Notes: generated by a model from the sequence alone, not told the origin. A DNA stretch of 64,000 nt from Chloroflexota bacterium (GCA_016866215.1 VGNE01000004.1:44973-108972), one strand, 5' to 3'; positions 1 to 8,562 are shown, counted from the stretch's first letter. Translations and numbers: made by a program.

Positions 1-2
1 TC

Positions 3-557
3 AGCACCCTATCAGATCGGTTTTACAAGTGGACAAAAGGCTGGCTCATTTTTGCCTTTTTTATCCTGTATGGCTTCCTGGCGGGTTTTCTATTTCCGCT
101 CATCCAGCGCATGATGCAGGGTGGATCTGACGGGATTCAACCGCTGGACGTGATGCTCTTTTCAAACCCTGAAAAAATCTTCAGTATGATCGAAAGATAC
201 GGTCCGTATAACCGCCTGTTTTATCGCAACGTGGAACTCACGATGGATCTTGTTTACCCGATAGTGTATTTATTCTTCCTGGGCTTGCTGATCTCGTGGT
301 TGTTCCAACGCGGCTTTGCATCGGACAGCCCAATGCGAAAATACAACATCATGCCATTTGGCGCATGGTTCTTCGATTTGCTCGAAAACACAGTAATCGT
401 AAACTTACTCTCAGTCTATCCTGCGCAACCCGTTGCACTCGCATGGATTCTCGTGGTCCTGATCGCTGTCAAATGGCTGTTTGCAGGCGCAAGTATTTTG
501 TTAATCTTGACAGGTCTTGTCATGGCAATCAGAAACGGTTTCAAGAAACAAGAATAA
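3..557 (+). CDS. Polytopic membrane protein, 5' end outside window
   Basis: The reading frame is open from the first bases of the window, so the start codon lies upstream and 184 residues are visible. Four hydrophobic stretches can be seen (roughly residues 14-34, 78-100, 120-140 and 148-172), separated by short polar loops; the last residues are basic and charged, as expected for a cytoplasmic tail. I do not recognise the family. A hairpin terminator follows directly, so this is the last gene of its transcript. The function cannot be inferred from this fragment. Confidence 0.7.
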   Translation, partial: STLSDRFYKWTKGWLIFAFFILYGFLAGFLFPLIQRMMQGGSDGIQPLDVMLFSNPEKIFSMIERYGPYNRLFYRNVELTMDLVYPIVYLFFLGLLISWLFQRGFASDSPMRKYNIMPFGAWFFDLLENTVIVNLLSVYPAQPVALAWILVVLIAVKWLFAGASILLILTGLVMAIRNGFKKQE

Positions 558-567
558 CCCATCCAAA

Positions 568-596
568 AAGATCGTCTCCCGAGGCGGTCTTTTTTT
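568..596 (+). terminator. Rho-independent terminator
   Basis: An 11-bp stem (AAAGATCGTCT pairing with AGGCGGTCTTT, two G-T pairs) with a CCCG loop is followed by a T run. It lies 11 bases after the stop of the membrane protein and between two convergent genes. Confidence 0.85.
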
Positions 597-628
597 CACG
601 CGAAGCGTTCATCCTTCATCTTTCATCC

Positions 629-1321
629 TTATATTCGTTTCCACCACACGCCTGTGCATTCTGGCAGGATCACCCAATTATTATCCTTCACTTTATCGCC
701 CAATTCATCGCCGAAAAAAAAGCGTGAAAGATACTCCGCTTCTTCAAGGGAATCAAATTTATAATCCGTGCGAATCCATTTATTTTGGAAACCCGCTTCA
801 TCCAGCCAGGGATAAAAATCCTTGAGATGCTCCAGCTTGATCGGAGACTCGTTCCCCGTCCCAAGTGATTCAAACAGGACGATGTAACCACCAGCCCTTA
901 AGACTCGTTTCATTTCGCCCAGCCATTTTTCCAATTCAATCCGCGCCGAATTAGGATTCCAAACGGCCAGATAACTCAAACTCCAACCAGAGAGGACGAG
1001 GTCGGCAGATTGATCATACACGGGCAGTTGGCGATGATCGGCCACGTCCACCTGCCAGTTGGTTAATTCGCTGGCTGATAATTTCCCACGGCAGACTCGC
1101 AGCATCTCTTCAGATATATCGAAGGCGCGCACATGGGAAACATGCGGAGCGAGCATACATGCCAAGCGCCCCGTACCCGCGCCGAGGTCATAAACCACAC
1201 GGTTTTCTAAAGAAATAATTTCCCGCAAGGCGCGCAGAATATTTCCCTGATAATCCTCACGAGAAATTAAAGCCTCGTATTTATCTCCTTCAGTTTTATA
1301 TATTTCTGCCTGTGTAGGCAC
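629..1321 (-). CDS. Class I SAM-dependent methyltransferase
   Basis: A 230-residue protein with the class I methyltransferase core: motif I VYDLGAGTGRLA near residue 45, the acidic residue of motif II in FDISEEML, and a later VLRAGGYIVLFES segment matching post-motif III. The substrate is not identifiable. I chose the GTG at 1321 because a TATAAT box on this strand (1333-1328) ends six bases before it, giving a leaderless start, and because the protein then begins VPTQAEIY. A TTG at 1351 would add ten residues but would overlap the divergent YbaK gene. It is transcribed divergently from that gene. Confidence 0.85.
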   Translation of the reverse strand: MPTQAEIYKTEGDKYEALISREDYQGNILRALREIISLENRVVYDLGAGTGRLACMLAPHVSHVRAFDISEEMLRVCRGKLSASELTNWQVDVADHRQLPVYDQSADLVLSGWSLSYLAVWNPNSARIELEKWLGEMKRVLRAGGYIVLFESLGTGNESPIKLEHLKDFYPWLDEAGFQNKWIRTDYKFDSLEEAEYLSRFFFGDELGDKVKDNNWVILPECTGVWWKRI

Positions 1322-1327
1322 ACAACA

Positions 1328-1335
1328 ATTATAAT
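1328..1335. promoter_or_regulatory. Palindromic -10 box shared by two divergent leaderless genes
   Basis: The octamer ATTATAAT is its own reverse complement, so it presents TATAAT on both strands (1330-1335 on plus, 1333-1328 on minus). The plus-strand ATG is at 1343 and the minus-strand GTG at 1321, both at the distance expected for transcription starting on the start codon. No Shine-Dalgarno sequence precedes either start. Confidence 0.7.
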
Positions 1336-1342
1336 ATGCCTC

Positions 1343-1819
1343 ATGATTCAACTCTCCCCCTCCGCAAAAAAGATACAGGATTTACTTAACTCGCTCGGGT
1401 ACAACTACACCGTGATCGAACATGCCGAGTCCACGCGCACAGCGCAGGAAGCGGCGGATCGCGCCGGCTGTGAGCTGGGACAAATCGTCAAATCGCTCAT
1501 CTTTCGCGGAAAGACCAGCGGCAAGTCCATTTTGGTTTTAACCAGCGGCGCGAATCGCGTGGACGAAAAACGCATCAGCGAATATGCGGGCGAATCCATC
1601 AGCCGCGCAGACGCCGATTTCGTGCGAACCGTGACCGGCTTCGCAATTGGCGGCGTGCCTCCCATCGGGCATAACCAAAAAATGGAAACTTATCTGGATG
1701 AGGATTTCCTTCAATATCAAGTCATCTGGGCGGCGGCCGGCACACCCAATGCCATCTTTGAATTGAAAACAGGAGACCTGCAAAAAATGACGGGCGGGAA
1801 AATTGTTTGCGTGAAATAA
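1343..1819 (+). CDS. YbaK/EbsC-type aminoacyl-tRNA editing domain protein
   Basis: A 158-residue single-domain protein of the YbaK/ProX family, whose members hydrolyse mischarged aminoacyl-tRNA such as Cys-tRNA(Pro) or Ala-tRNA(Pro). Family hallmarks seen are QIVKSLIF, the RVDEKRI stretch near residue 75, GFAIGGVPPIGH near residue 103 and the small-residue AAAGTPNAIFEL segment near the C-terminus. The length is normal for a free-standing editing factor. The gene starts seven bases after a TATAAT box and has no ribosome-binding site, so it is probably leaderless. The exact tRNA specificity cannot be told from sequence alone. Confidence 0.9.
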   Translation: MIQLSPSAKKIQDLLNSLGYNYTVIEHAESTRTAQEAADRAGCELGQIVKSLIFRGKTSGKSILVLTSGANRVDEKRISEYAGESISRADADFVRTVTGFAIGGVPPIGHNQKMETYLDEDFLQYQVIWAAAGTPNAIFELKTGDLQKMTGGKIVCVK

Positions 1820-1934
1820 TATTCGAGCAAAATTATTAATTTCTTCGCTACCGTACATTTAAACCGCGAAGCCCGCAAAGTGAGCTACGCCTACCCTCCC
1901 AAAAAAGCACTGGGCGGGCAGGCGCTAAAAATAA

Positions 1935-1948
1935 TATCGTATACGATA
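1935..1948. other. 14-bp perfect palindrome in intergenic DNA
   Basis: TATCGTATACGATA lies in the gap between the YbaK gene and the DUF6922 gene, about 75 bases before the latter's promoter. It could be an operator, but nothing else supports this. Confidence 0.3.
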
Positions 1949-1997
1949 GAGAAAAAAATCTGCATTCCGCTTTGCGTCGGCTTCCTAAAGGATTTTG

Positions 1998-2027
1998 TTG
2001 TGGTTTATCCCGAAGTGACGTTATACT
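1998..2027 (+). promoter_or_regulatory. Promoter of the DUF6922/AbiEii pair
   Basis: A TTGTGG -35-like hexamer (1998-2003) and a TATACT -10 box (2022-2027) are 18 bases apart. The box ends six bases before the ATG at 2034, so the transcript is likely leaderless. Confidence 0.55.
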
Positions 2028-2033
2028 AAGCCC

Positions 2034-2306
2034 ATGAGCGCATTATTTTCCGACACTCATCACTTCATTCCAGCCACCCTGGCGCCCTTCTTTCAGGAAT
2101 ATGATTTTGCACGTCTAAAAACGCAGAGCGATTCAGCCACTATCATTGAGCGTACTCTGCAATTTGGAAACCGCGCCGAATTGCGCTGGTTATTCACAGA
2201 ATATGCCCGCGCACAAATCGCCGACTGGTTCAGGAGATACGCAAAAGAGCGCCTGCCGGACCCGCACATCACTTTCTGGCGAATCGTTTTGGAAATCAAG
2301 GAATGA
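2034..2306 (+). CDS. DUF6922-type protein, probable antitoxin
   Basis: A 90-residue protein matching the small family found directly upstream of AbiEii-type nucleotidyltransferases: it has the characteristic central YDFARLKTQ and the C-terminal RRYAKERLPDPHITFWR segment. It overlaps the next gene by four bases (ATGA), the usual arrangement of a translationally coupled toxin-antitoxin pair. By position and size it is inferred to be the antitoxin. The start is the ATG six bases after a TATACT box; no Shine-Dalgarno sequence is visible. Confidence 0.75.
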   Translation: MSALFSDTHHFIPATLAPFFQEYDFARLKTQSDSATIIERTLQFGNRAELRWLFTEYARAQIADWFRRYAKERLPDPHITFWRIVLEIKE

Positions 2307-2947
2307 ATCCGTTATTCTGGGATACCGTTACAGAAAACATGCGCGTTGTCCTGAATCATTTCTCGCGGACAAACATTGGCGCAAGCTTCTATCTGGCAGG
2401 CGGAACAGCGCTTTCCCTGCAACTCGGTCATCGCCGCTCCATTGATCTTGACTTCTTCTCGCCCACGGAAGATATTCCCATGCTGCGTCCCGTACTGGAA
2501 GAAGCTCTTGCTCCACTCCATCCCACCCTGGCAGACTCTGCATGGGGCAACCTTGTTTATCTGGTAAAAGATGTGCGGGTCGGATTTTATGGATATGGCT
2601 TTCCATTGGTCGCCTCACTTGTGGAAACTGAAGACGTAAGGCTTTGTTCTATTGAAGATATTGGCTTAATGAAATTGGACACCTTGCTCTCTCGCGCGGC
2701 TCGCAAGGATTTTTACGATCTTTATTACATCTGCCAGAAAATCCCTTTACGCGAGTTGTTGAATTTAGCCCCGCAGAAATACGCAAATATCCGTGATATT
2801 GAATCGCAAGCGGTGAAGCGACTCGTTTACTTTGAAAATGCAGAAGCAGATATTGACCCTGTTATACTTCGGCCCATTTCCTGGCAGGCCGTAAAGGAAT
2901 TTTTCGTTCAACAAGCAAAAGTGATTGGACGAAGTTGGTTGGAATAA
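2303..2947 (+). CDS. AbiEii/AbiGii-family nucleotidyltransferase toxin
   Basis: A 214-residue protein with the nucleotidyltransferase signature of the AbiEii/AbiGii family: AGGTALSLQLGHR followed by SIDLDFFS (about residues 31-51), and a later KLDTLLSRAARKDFYDLYY segment carrying the conserved K and RxKDxxDLY elements. Type IV toxins of this family transfer nucleotides to tRNA or another target and can abort phage infection. All motif residues are present, so the protein looks active. It is coupled to the upstream DUF6922 gene and followed by a strong terminator, making a compact two-gene module. Confidence 0.88.
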   Translation: MNPLFWDTVTENMRVVLNHFSRTNIGASFYLAGGTALSLQLGHRRSIDLDFFSPTEDIPMLRPVLEEALAPLHPTLADSAWGNLVYLVKDVRVGFYGYGFPLVASLVETEDVRLCSIEDIGLMKLDTLLSRAARKDFYDLYYICQKIPLRELLNLAPQKYANIRDIESQAVKRLVYFENAEADIDPVILRPISWQAVKEFFVQQAKVIGRSWLE

Positions 2948-2983
2948 AAGGACTGACGATAATTTGTCAGCCCTTTTTATTTT
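2947..2983 (+). terminator. Rho-independent terminator
   Basis: AAAGG-A-CTGAC (2947-2957) pairs with GTCAG-C-CCTTT (2966-2976) around one mismatch and is followed by a T-rich tract. It overlaps the stop codon region of the AbiEii gene. Confidence 0.85.
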
Positions 2984-2985
2984 GT

Positions 2986-3327
2986 CTCCCACTAAGCGAA
3001 CTTTCCACATCTGGAACTATAAACTATATCCATTACGGCGATACTCATACAAAATGGAAAACCATTCTTGATTGCGACAAAGAGGTCATGTCGTTCATTG
3101 ACAAGGAAAGACTACAAAATATTCCATTTTTGCAGGATGGCGACTTGGCCATGGCAGACGCTTCCGAAGATTACAGCGGACTTGGTGTAAGCGTTGAAGT
3201 CAAGAATGTGGGCGGAGGAAAACGCCTTCAGGGATTTACAAAAAATATGGAATCCTGCCGAATACCCCATCTGGCAAAAATTTATCGAAAAAAGCCTAAG
3301 GGCACAGTCCTGACCGGGACAACCTGA
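2986..3327 (+). pseudogene. Remnant of a type I restriction specificity subunit (HsdS)
   Basis: The frame through this stretch reads a recognisable HsdS segment: YIHYGDTHTKW, then FIDKERLQNIPFLQDGDL and ADASEDYSGLG, which belong to the target-recognition domain. The upstream and downstream parts of HsdS are missing and the homology stops near VEVKN (about 3210). After about 3215 another frame reads QKIWNPAEYPIWQKF before a stop near 3315, which I do not recognise. No start or ribosome site is present. It sits directly behind the terminator of the AbiEii module, so this is a decayed defence locus. Confidence 0.7.
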
Positions 3328-3364
3328 TGACTTCACAAAAGCCACATTCAAGGAGTAGCGCAAC

Positions 3365-4111
3365 ATGGAAAAATATTTTGCCTTGATTTATGACGGAATC
3401 CCTTTTATCCTCTTCGGCACAGCGCACCTGACCGCGCTCGCAATCATCACGCTCTTTTGTTTTTCATTTTTATACTTTCGCAAAGTATGGGGTGAAAAGG
3501 AAAGGAAAACTGTCCGCTGGATATTTGCCATTGCAATCGTGGCAAACGAAACGGCACTGCACGTCTGGTCGGTATATTGGGGAATCTGGAACATTCAAAC
3601 GATGCTGCCGCTTCATATGTGCAGTGTCATGATATGGGCGTCTGCCTATATGCTCGTGACCAAAAATTACGGTATTTATGAAATGGTGTACTTCCTCGGG
3701 CTTGGCGGAGCCATGCAAGCCGTGCTCACCCCAGCCGATGCCGCCGCATATAATTTCCCGCATTTCCGTTTGATGCAGACCTTCATCGCACACGGGTTGT
3801 TAATTAACATCGCCATCTACATGACCCTTGTGGAAGGATTCCGCCCCACCCTGCAATCCTTCAAACGCGTCTTTATTTGGACGAATATCTACATGATCGT
3901 CATCTTCTTCCTCAACCTTGCCATCGGCAGCAATTATCTTTTTGTTGCATACAAACCCGATTTCCCCACCCTGCTGGATATGCTGTCTCCCTGGCCCTGG
4001 TATATTCTGGAACTTGAAGCGGTGGGTTTTGCCATTCTTTTTATTCTTTACATTCCATTCCTCATCAAAGACTGGCGCACAAGACGACACCCCGTAACCG
4101 ATTCGTCCTGA
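3365..4111 (+). CDS. YwaF-like (TIGR02206) integral membrane protein
   Basis: A 248-residue protein with about seven transmembrane segments and the hallmarks of the TIGR02206/YwaF family: LPLHMCSVMIW around residue 82, FIAHGLLIN around 142 and the GSNYLF...LLDMLSPWPWYI block around residues 195-220. The role of the family is unknown. The ATG is preceded by AAGGAGTAGCGCAAC, a clear ribosome-binding site. The gene stands alone between a decayed HsdS fragment and a repeat-rich gap. Confidence 0.85.
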   Translation: MEKYFALIYDGIPFILFGTAHLTALAIITLFCFSFLYFRKVWGEKERKTVRWIFAIAIVANETALHVWSVYWGIWNIQTMLPLHMCSVMIWASAYMLVTKNYGIYEMVYFLGLGGAMQAVLTPADAAAYNFPHFRLMQTFIAHGLLINIAIYMTLVEGFRPTLQSFKRVFIWTNIYMIVIFFLNLAIGSNYLFVAYKPDFPTLLDMLSPWPWYILELEAVGFAILFILYIPFLIKDWRTRRHPVTDSS

Positions 4112-4335
4112 GCGGTGGTGGTCGAGTAGCGTTCTTTGCGTACCGAGACTCAAGACGAGTGCTCTTCGAGGAACGCAGCGTTGCCCTGAGCGTGTCGAAG
4201 AATCGGACTTGGCGAAGGAAATCTGAGCAGGGTGCGATACTCTCACAGCTGGGGAGGAATTGCAGGCGTTGAAAGAATTACCAAATACATTTGATCTGTA
4301 ATTACGCGAAACCTTGCTTCGGGGTATTTTTTGCA
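4112..4335. repeat. Repeat-rich intergenic stretch
   Basis: This gap contains two arms of the dispersed repeat family whose consensus resembles CCTGAGC-n-GTCGAAG (for example CCCTGAGCGTGTCGAAG at about 4192-4208). No coding potential was seen. Confidence 0.6.
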
Positions 4336-4364
4336 TTGCAAGCAAACTCCCTTTATCGTAAAAT
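4336..4364 (+). promoter_or_regulatory. Probable promoter of the HPPD gene
   Basis: TTGCAA (4336-4341) and TAAAAT (4359-4364) are separated by 17 bases. The Shine-Dalgarno AAAGGAG and the ATG at 4387 follow. Confidence 0.5.
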
Positions 4365-4386
4365 CGTCTCAACCAAAGGAGATTTT

Positions 4387-5517
4387 ATGAATACAGAGAC
4401 TAAAATCGAGCCCCGACTCATGACCGAGGAGGCTGACTTCCTGCAGATCAAATCCGTTGACCACGTGCATTTCTATGTGGGCAATGCCAAACACGCCATG
4501 TATTACTGGTGGAAGGCTTTCGGCTTCAAACCAGCGGCTTACTCGGGCCTCGAAACTGGCAACCGCGACTTTGCTTCGTATGTACTCGAATCCGGGCAGG
4601 CGCGCTTTGTTATTTCTGCGGCGTACACGCCAGGCAACGCCCTCGCCGCGCATCACATGATACATGGTGATGGCGTCAAAGTCATTGCACTGGAAGTAGA
4701 TGATGTGGAGAAAGCCTGGCAAGCCACCACCTCGCGCGGAGGCAAGTCTGGCTGGGCGCCGCGCGAAGAGAAGGATGATTTCGGCATTTATCGCACATCC
4801 GCAATTTACACCTATGGCGAAACCCTGCACGTCTTTGTGGATCGCGCTGATTACAAAGGCGTATTTGCCCCCACATATACCCCCATCAAAAATAAAGAAG
4901 CACAATCCACAGGACTTGCCGCAATTGACCACATCGTTGGAAATGTACAGCTTGGCAAAATGAATCACTGGGTCAATTTTTACCATCAGGTGATGGGCTT
5001 CCGCCAACTTATGCACTTTGACGATAAAGACATCTCCACCGAATATTCCGCGCTCATGTCCAAGGTGATGCAAAACGGGAACGGTCGCGTCAAGTTCCCG
5101 ATCAACGAGCCCGCCGAGGGAAAGCGCAAAAGCCAGATCGAAGAATATCTCGATTACTACCTCACCCCCGGCGCCCAGCACGTTGCCATCCTCACCGGGG
5201 ACATCCTCGAGACTGTTGAAAAACTCCGCAGGAACGGCGTCGAATTCCTGCGCGTGCCGGACACCTATTATGAAATGCTCCCCGACCGCATCGGCAAGAT
5301 CAAGGAAGATTACAAAACCATCCAGGAACTCGGCATTCTCGTGGACAAGGATGACGAAGGCTACCTCCTGCAAATCTTCACCCGCCCCATCCAGGACCGC
5401 CCCACCATGTTCGTGGAGGTCATTCAAAGACATGGCGCGCAAGGGTTTGGAAAAGGAAATTTCAAAGCCTTGTTCGAATCTCTTGAATTGGAACAGGATC
5501 GCCGCGGCAATTTATGA
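4387..5517 (+). CDS. hppD: 4-hydroxyphenylpyruvate dioxygenase
   Basis: A 376-residue two-domain vicinal-oxygen-chelate protein that converts 4-hydroxyphenylpyruvate to homogentisate, the second step of tyrosine catabolism. The three iron ligands are visible in the C-terminal domain: H182 (DHIVGN), H265 (AQHVAI) and E344 (FVEVIQRHG). The C-terminal GFGKGNFKALFESLE helix that closes the active site is also present. The start is the ATG at 4387, nine bases after AAAGGAG; a longer frame upstream exists but has no ribosome site. Homogentisate dioxygenase lies two genes downstream in the same direction, which fits the pathway. A hydroxymandelate synthase is less likely because of the pathway context. 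Confidence 0.95.
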   Translation: MNTETKIEPRLMTEEADFLQIKSVDHVHFYVGNAKHAMYYWWKAFGFKPAAYSGLETGNRDFASYVLESGQARFVISAAYTPGNALAAHHMIHGDGVKVIALEVDDVEKAWQATTSRGGKSGWAPREEKDDFGIYRTSAIYTYGETLHVFVDRADYKGVFAPTYTPIKNKEAQSTGLAAIDHIVGNVQLGKMNHWVNFYHQVMGFRQLMHFDDKDISTEYSALMSKVMQNGNGRVKFPINEPAEGKRKSQIEEYLDYYLTPGAQHVAILTGDILETVEKLRRNGVEFLRVPDTYYEMLPDRIGKIKEDYKTIQELGILVDKDDEGYLLQIFTRPIQDRPTMFVEVIQRHGAQGFGKGNFKALFESLELEQDRRGNL

Positions 5518-5690
5518 TCTTTACCGCCAACAGAACGATTCACGTTTCGCGCGCGCCGAGGCTTGCTCGGGATTCAATTGGCAGGGGCTTAGCCTTTGCG
5601 TTTTGCTAACATGCCCGCTATCATTGCGACAGGTGCAATGAAAGCGGCTGGTCAACATTTGTAACAGACGAAGACTCAAGGAAGAAAAAA

Positions 5691-6560
5691 ATGAAAAGAA
5701 AGTTTTTGAGTTTGGCTGGCATGATACTTGCATCCCTGGCTTGCGGATTAAGCAACCCTGCAACGTCAGCACAACCGGCGGTAGAAACGATTGTCGCCGC
5801 AACCATGCTGGCTTTGACCACAAGCGTAACAAGCGCACCGCCTGCGCCAACTTTACAAAGCGGTGTCCCCGTTTCTGTTTCGGGTATAAATTTAGTGATT
5901 CCCTCCGCGCTTGGCAGCGGCGTAAATTCAGAAACGATTTCCGAAATAACTGAAGAATCAGGCGCACCATGGGAAGTTGCTCCAGCACACACCAAACTCC
6001 ATTTGGTAGGTTACCCTTTACAGGCAAAATTTTTTGAACCGATCATCATGGTTTATCCCGCCGCAGAGTTTGAAGCCGTTAGCGCTGGTGCCGTACAAAG
6101 TTTGGCAAAACTGCGTGCCATCCTCGCCAGTCCATCAGCGCTGCTAACTGATAATTCCATACCGGCTGTTCCAACCTTCAATGCCGGGCAACTCTTTGTA
6201 TCGAATATGCAGATGATTTCCTTCCAGGACGGTTCGGGCGTTCGGGCGCTGACTCAATACGCGCAATATCTCGCGACAGCAAATAATTTTGAATTGAGCT
6301 ATCAGTATCAGGGATTAACCAGTGATGGAAAATATTATGTGATCGCCATTCTGCCTGTGAACATCGCCTTCCTTGCCGCAGACGATAAACCAGATGCCGC
6401 CGTTCCAACAGATGGCATACCGATCCCCGCAAGCGGACCCGACGAGAGCTATTACACTGCTGTATTGCAAAAACTTAACGGAACATCACCCGACGCATTC
6501 TCACCCTCCCTGCTTCAATTGGATGCATTAATTCAATCCATCAATATAATTTCACAATAG
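5691..6560 (+). CDS. Predicted lipoprotein of unknown function
   Basis: A 289-residue protein with a type II signal peptide: basic MKRK start, a short hydrophobic core and the lipobox SLAC with the cysteine at residue 18. A low-complexity Ala/Thr/Pro linker follows and then a soluble domain that I do not recognise, without further membrane segments. It lies between the HPPD and homogentisate dioxygenase genes on the same strand, but nothing in the sequence ties it to tyrosine catabolism. It shares its general build with the lipoprotein at 7846. Confidence 0.8.
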   Translation: MKRKFLSLAGMILASLACGLSNPATSAQPAVETIVAATMLALTTSVTSAPPAPTLQSGVPVSVSGINLVIPSALGSGVNSETISEITEESGAPWEVAPAHTKLHLVGYPLQAKFFEPIIMVYPAAEFEAVSAGAVQSLAKLRAILASPSALLTDNSIPAVPTFNAGQLFVSNMQMISFQDGSGVRALTQYAQYLATANNFELSYQYQGLTSDGKYYVIAILPVNIAFLAADDKPDAAVPTDGIPIPASGPDESYYTAVLQKLNGTSPDAFSPSLLQLDALIQSINIISQ

Positions 6561-6643
6561 AATCTACTGCAATAATATTTTAGTACGACCTACACAATAC
6601 CTAATAATTCCTAAATCTCAAGCAGCCTAGAAAGAGAATTAAC

Positions 6644-7807
6644 ATGCCTTTTTATCATAAGCTCGGCAACATTCCCCATAAACGCCATACTCAATTCAAA
6701 AAAGCGGATGGCAAACTGTATCGCGAAGAACTGATGGGATTGGAAGGCTTCTCCTCCATCCAATCGATTCTTTACCATCATTTCCTGCCGCCGCGCGTAA
6801 AGAAGACGGAGGATCTGGGATCGGCAAAACCTGAATATGTGGACTTCGGCCCCATCCGCCACCGCGCCTTCAAAACGGCTCAGACTCCGCTTGGGCCTGA
6901 TCCTGTCACCGCGCGGATTCCACTGCTCGGCAACAACGATATCATCCTCGGCGTATCGCGCTCCAAATCAAGTATGGACTATTTTTATCGTAACTCACAA
7001 GCCTACGAGACCTGGTGGGTTCACGATGGCGGCGGCACGCTCAAAAGCCAGTTTGGTAATCTTCCATTTCGCAAAGGCGACTACATCGTGATTCCCTTCG
7101 GCGTCACATGGCAAATGCAACTTAATGAAGAAAGCAAGTTTTTTACGATTGAAAATCCAAGTCAGATCGAACCCCCAAAACGCTACCGAAATCAATACGG
7201 TCAATTGCTTGAACACTCCCCTTATTGCGAACGCGACATCAGAGTCCCCGATGAGCTGGAAATACATACCGAGCGCGGCGAATTTGAAGTGCGCGTAAAG
7301 GTGCGCGACAGATTATCCCGCCATGTGCTCGATTATCATCCCTTTGATGTGATCGGCTGGGACGGCTATCTCTATCCCTGGATATTTAACATCGAAGACT
7401 TTGAACCGATTACTGGTCGCATCCACCAGCCGCCGCCAGTCCACCAAACTTTTGACGGACACAATTTTGTTGTTTGTTCATTCGTACCTCGTCTGTTTGA
7501 TTACCATCCAGATGCAATCCCCGTGCCATATAATCACTCCAACATTCAATCTGACGAAATCATTTACTACGCCGAGGGCAACTTCATGAGCCGCAAAGGT
7601 ATCGATCGGTCTGACATCAGTATGCATCCATTTGGACTGCCCCACGGTCCACAACCCGGCACGACGGAGTCCAGCATCGGTAAAAAAGAAACGCAGGAAC
7701 TCGCAGTCATGGTGGATACCTTCCACCCGTTACAGATCACCAGACAAGCGCTTAAAATGGAAAAGCCTGAATACATGGATTCGTGGCTCGAAGGTGACGG
7801 AGAATAA
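6644..7807 (+). CDS. hmgA: Homogentisate 1,2-dioxygenase
   Basis: A 387-residue cupin-type dioxygenase that opens the ring of homogentisate to maleylacetoacetate. Recognisable family segments include the N-terminal YHKLGNIPHKRHTQF, HQPPPVHQTF around residue 262, YNHSNIQSDEIIYYAEGNF around residue 298 (part of the iron site) and the HPFGLPHGPQPG loop near residue 327. It is about 40 residues shorter than proteobacterial HmgA. Together with the upstream HPPD it gives two consecutive tyrosine-catabolism steps; a fumarylacetoacetase or maleylacetoacetate isomerase is not present in this window. The start is supported by AGAAAGAGAATTAAC before the ATG. Confidence 0.93.
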   Translation: MPFYHKLGNIPHKRHTQFKKADGKLYREELMGLEGFSSIQSILYHHFLPPRVKKTEDLGSAKPEYVDFGPIRHRAFKTAQTPLGPDPVTARIPLLGNNDIILGVSRSKSSMDYFYRNSQAYETWWVHDGGGTLKSQFGNLPFRKGDYIVIPFGVTWQMQLNEESKFFTIENPSQIEPPKRYRNQYGQLLEHSPYCERDIRVPDELEIHTERGEFEVRVKVRDRLSRHVLDYHPFDVIGWDGYLYPWIFNIEDFEPITGRIHQPPPVHQTFDGHNFVVCSFVPRLFDYHPDAIPVPYNHSNIQSDEIIYYAEGNFMSRKGIDRSDISMHPFGLPHGPQPGTTESSIGKKETQELAVMVDTFHPLQITRQALKMEKPEYMDSWLEGDGE

Positions 7808-7845
7808 TCAATTATGCAATATCGTCAGGAACGGATGGGAAGTTC

Positions 7846-8562
7846 ATGAAAAGGATTATTAGTCTGGCGCTTGCAACAGGTTTGTTAATTTCATCCTGTA
7901 ATTTACCTAATTCGAATGCACCTGCTCCACATATTGCAACAGCCGCCACGCTGACCGTGGAAGCCGCCCTGAATGCAATTCCGCTTGCCAGCTCAACGAA
8001 AAGCGATTCAGGAGTGACAGCAGAAGCCACATCAACTTTTTCGCAACCGATGGCAAGCGTTGGCGATGTGGTCAACTGCCGAACGGGACCCGGCATAAAC
8101 TACAACCGCGTCGCCCAAATCCTCCCCGAACAGCCGGTCAGGATCATTGGATTCTTTCCTCCCAATTATTGGATCGTTTCAACTATTAACGGTGATTGCT
8201 GGTTATCTGGAGAATTCACAACCCCCTCGGGTGATTTCACTGCAGTGTCAACAGTCCCCGCGCCCCCCACAAAGCAAGGTGGAATGCCGAAAGCGCCAAG
8301 TTTCACCACAAACGGCTGGTCGTGGTTCTGCTACGGCACAGGTCAAACCGATGTTTCCTTGAACTGGAAAGATAACGCGAGCGACGAAAAAGGATACCGC
8401 ATCTACCGCAATGGCGAGCTGGTCATCGAACTCCCTGTGGATTCGACCTTCTTCAAGGAATCGGTTCTTTACCCGGGAGGTCAAGGTCTGCTATACAAAG
8501 TGGAGGCGTTCAACGAAGTCGGTGCTGTCAGCGCCTCGACAAATCCAATGTTTTGTCAATAA
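7846..8562 (+). CDS. Lipoprotein with SH3b and fibronectin-like domains
   Basis: A 238-residue protein with a type II signal peptide (lipobox ISSC, cysteine at residue 18). An Ala/Thr-rich linker leads to a bacterial SH3 domain (VNCRTGPGINYNRV, about residues 76-125), then a short Pro/Thr linker and a C-terminal fibronectin-III-like module (LNWKDNASDEKGYRIYRNG, about residues 172-238). Such proteins are typical surface lipoproteins in this phylum and probably bind wall or extracellular polymers; the precise role is unknown. GGATGGGAAG before the ATG is only a weak ribosome site. Confidence 0.82.
   Translation: MKRIISLALATGLLISSCNLPNSNAPAPHIATAATLTVEAALNAIPLASSTKSDSGVTAEATSTFSQPMASVGDVVNCRTGPGINYNRVAQILPEQPVRIIGFFPPNYWIVSTINGDCWLSGEFTTPSGDFTAVSTVPAPPTKQGGMPKAPSFTTNGWSWFCYGTGQTDVSLNWKDNASDEKGYRIYRNGELVIELPVDSTFFKESVLYPGGQGLLYKVEAFNEVGAVSASTNPMFCQ

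Noticed and set aside
4369..5442. 357-residue open frame on the minus strand
   Set aside because: It is antisense to HPPD over its whole length, and the plus-strand protein has all motifs and a ribosome site.
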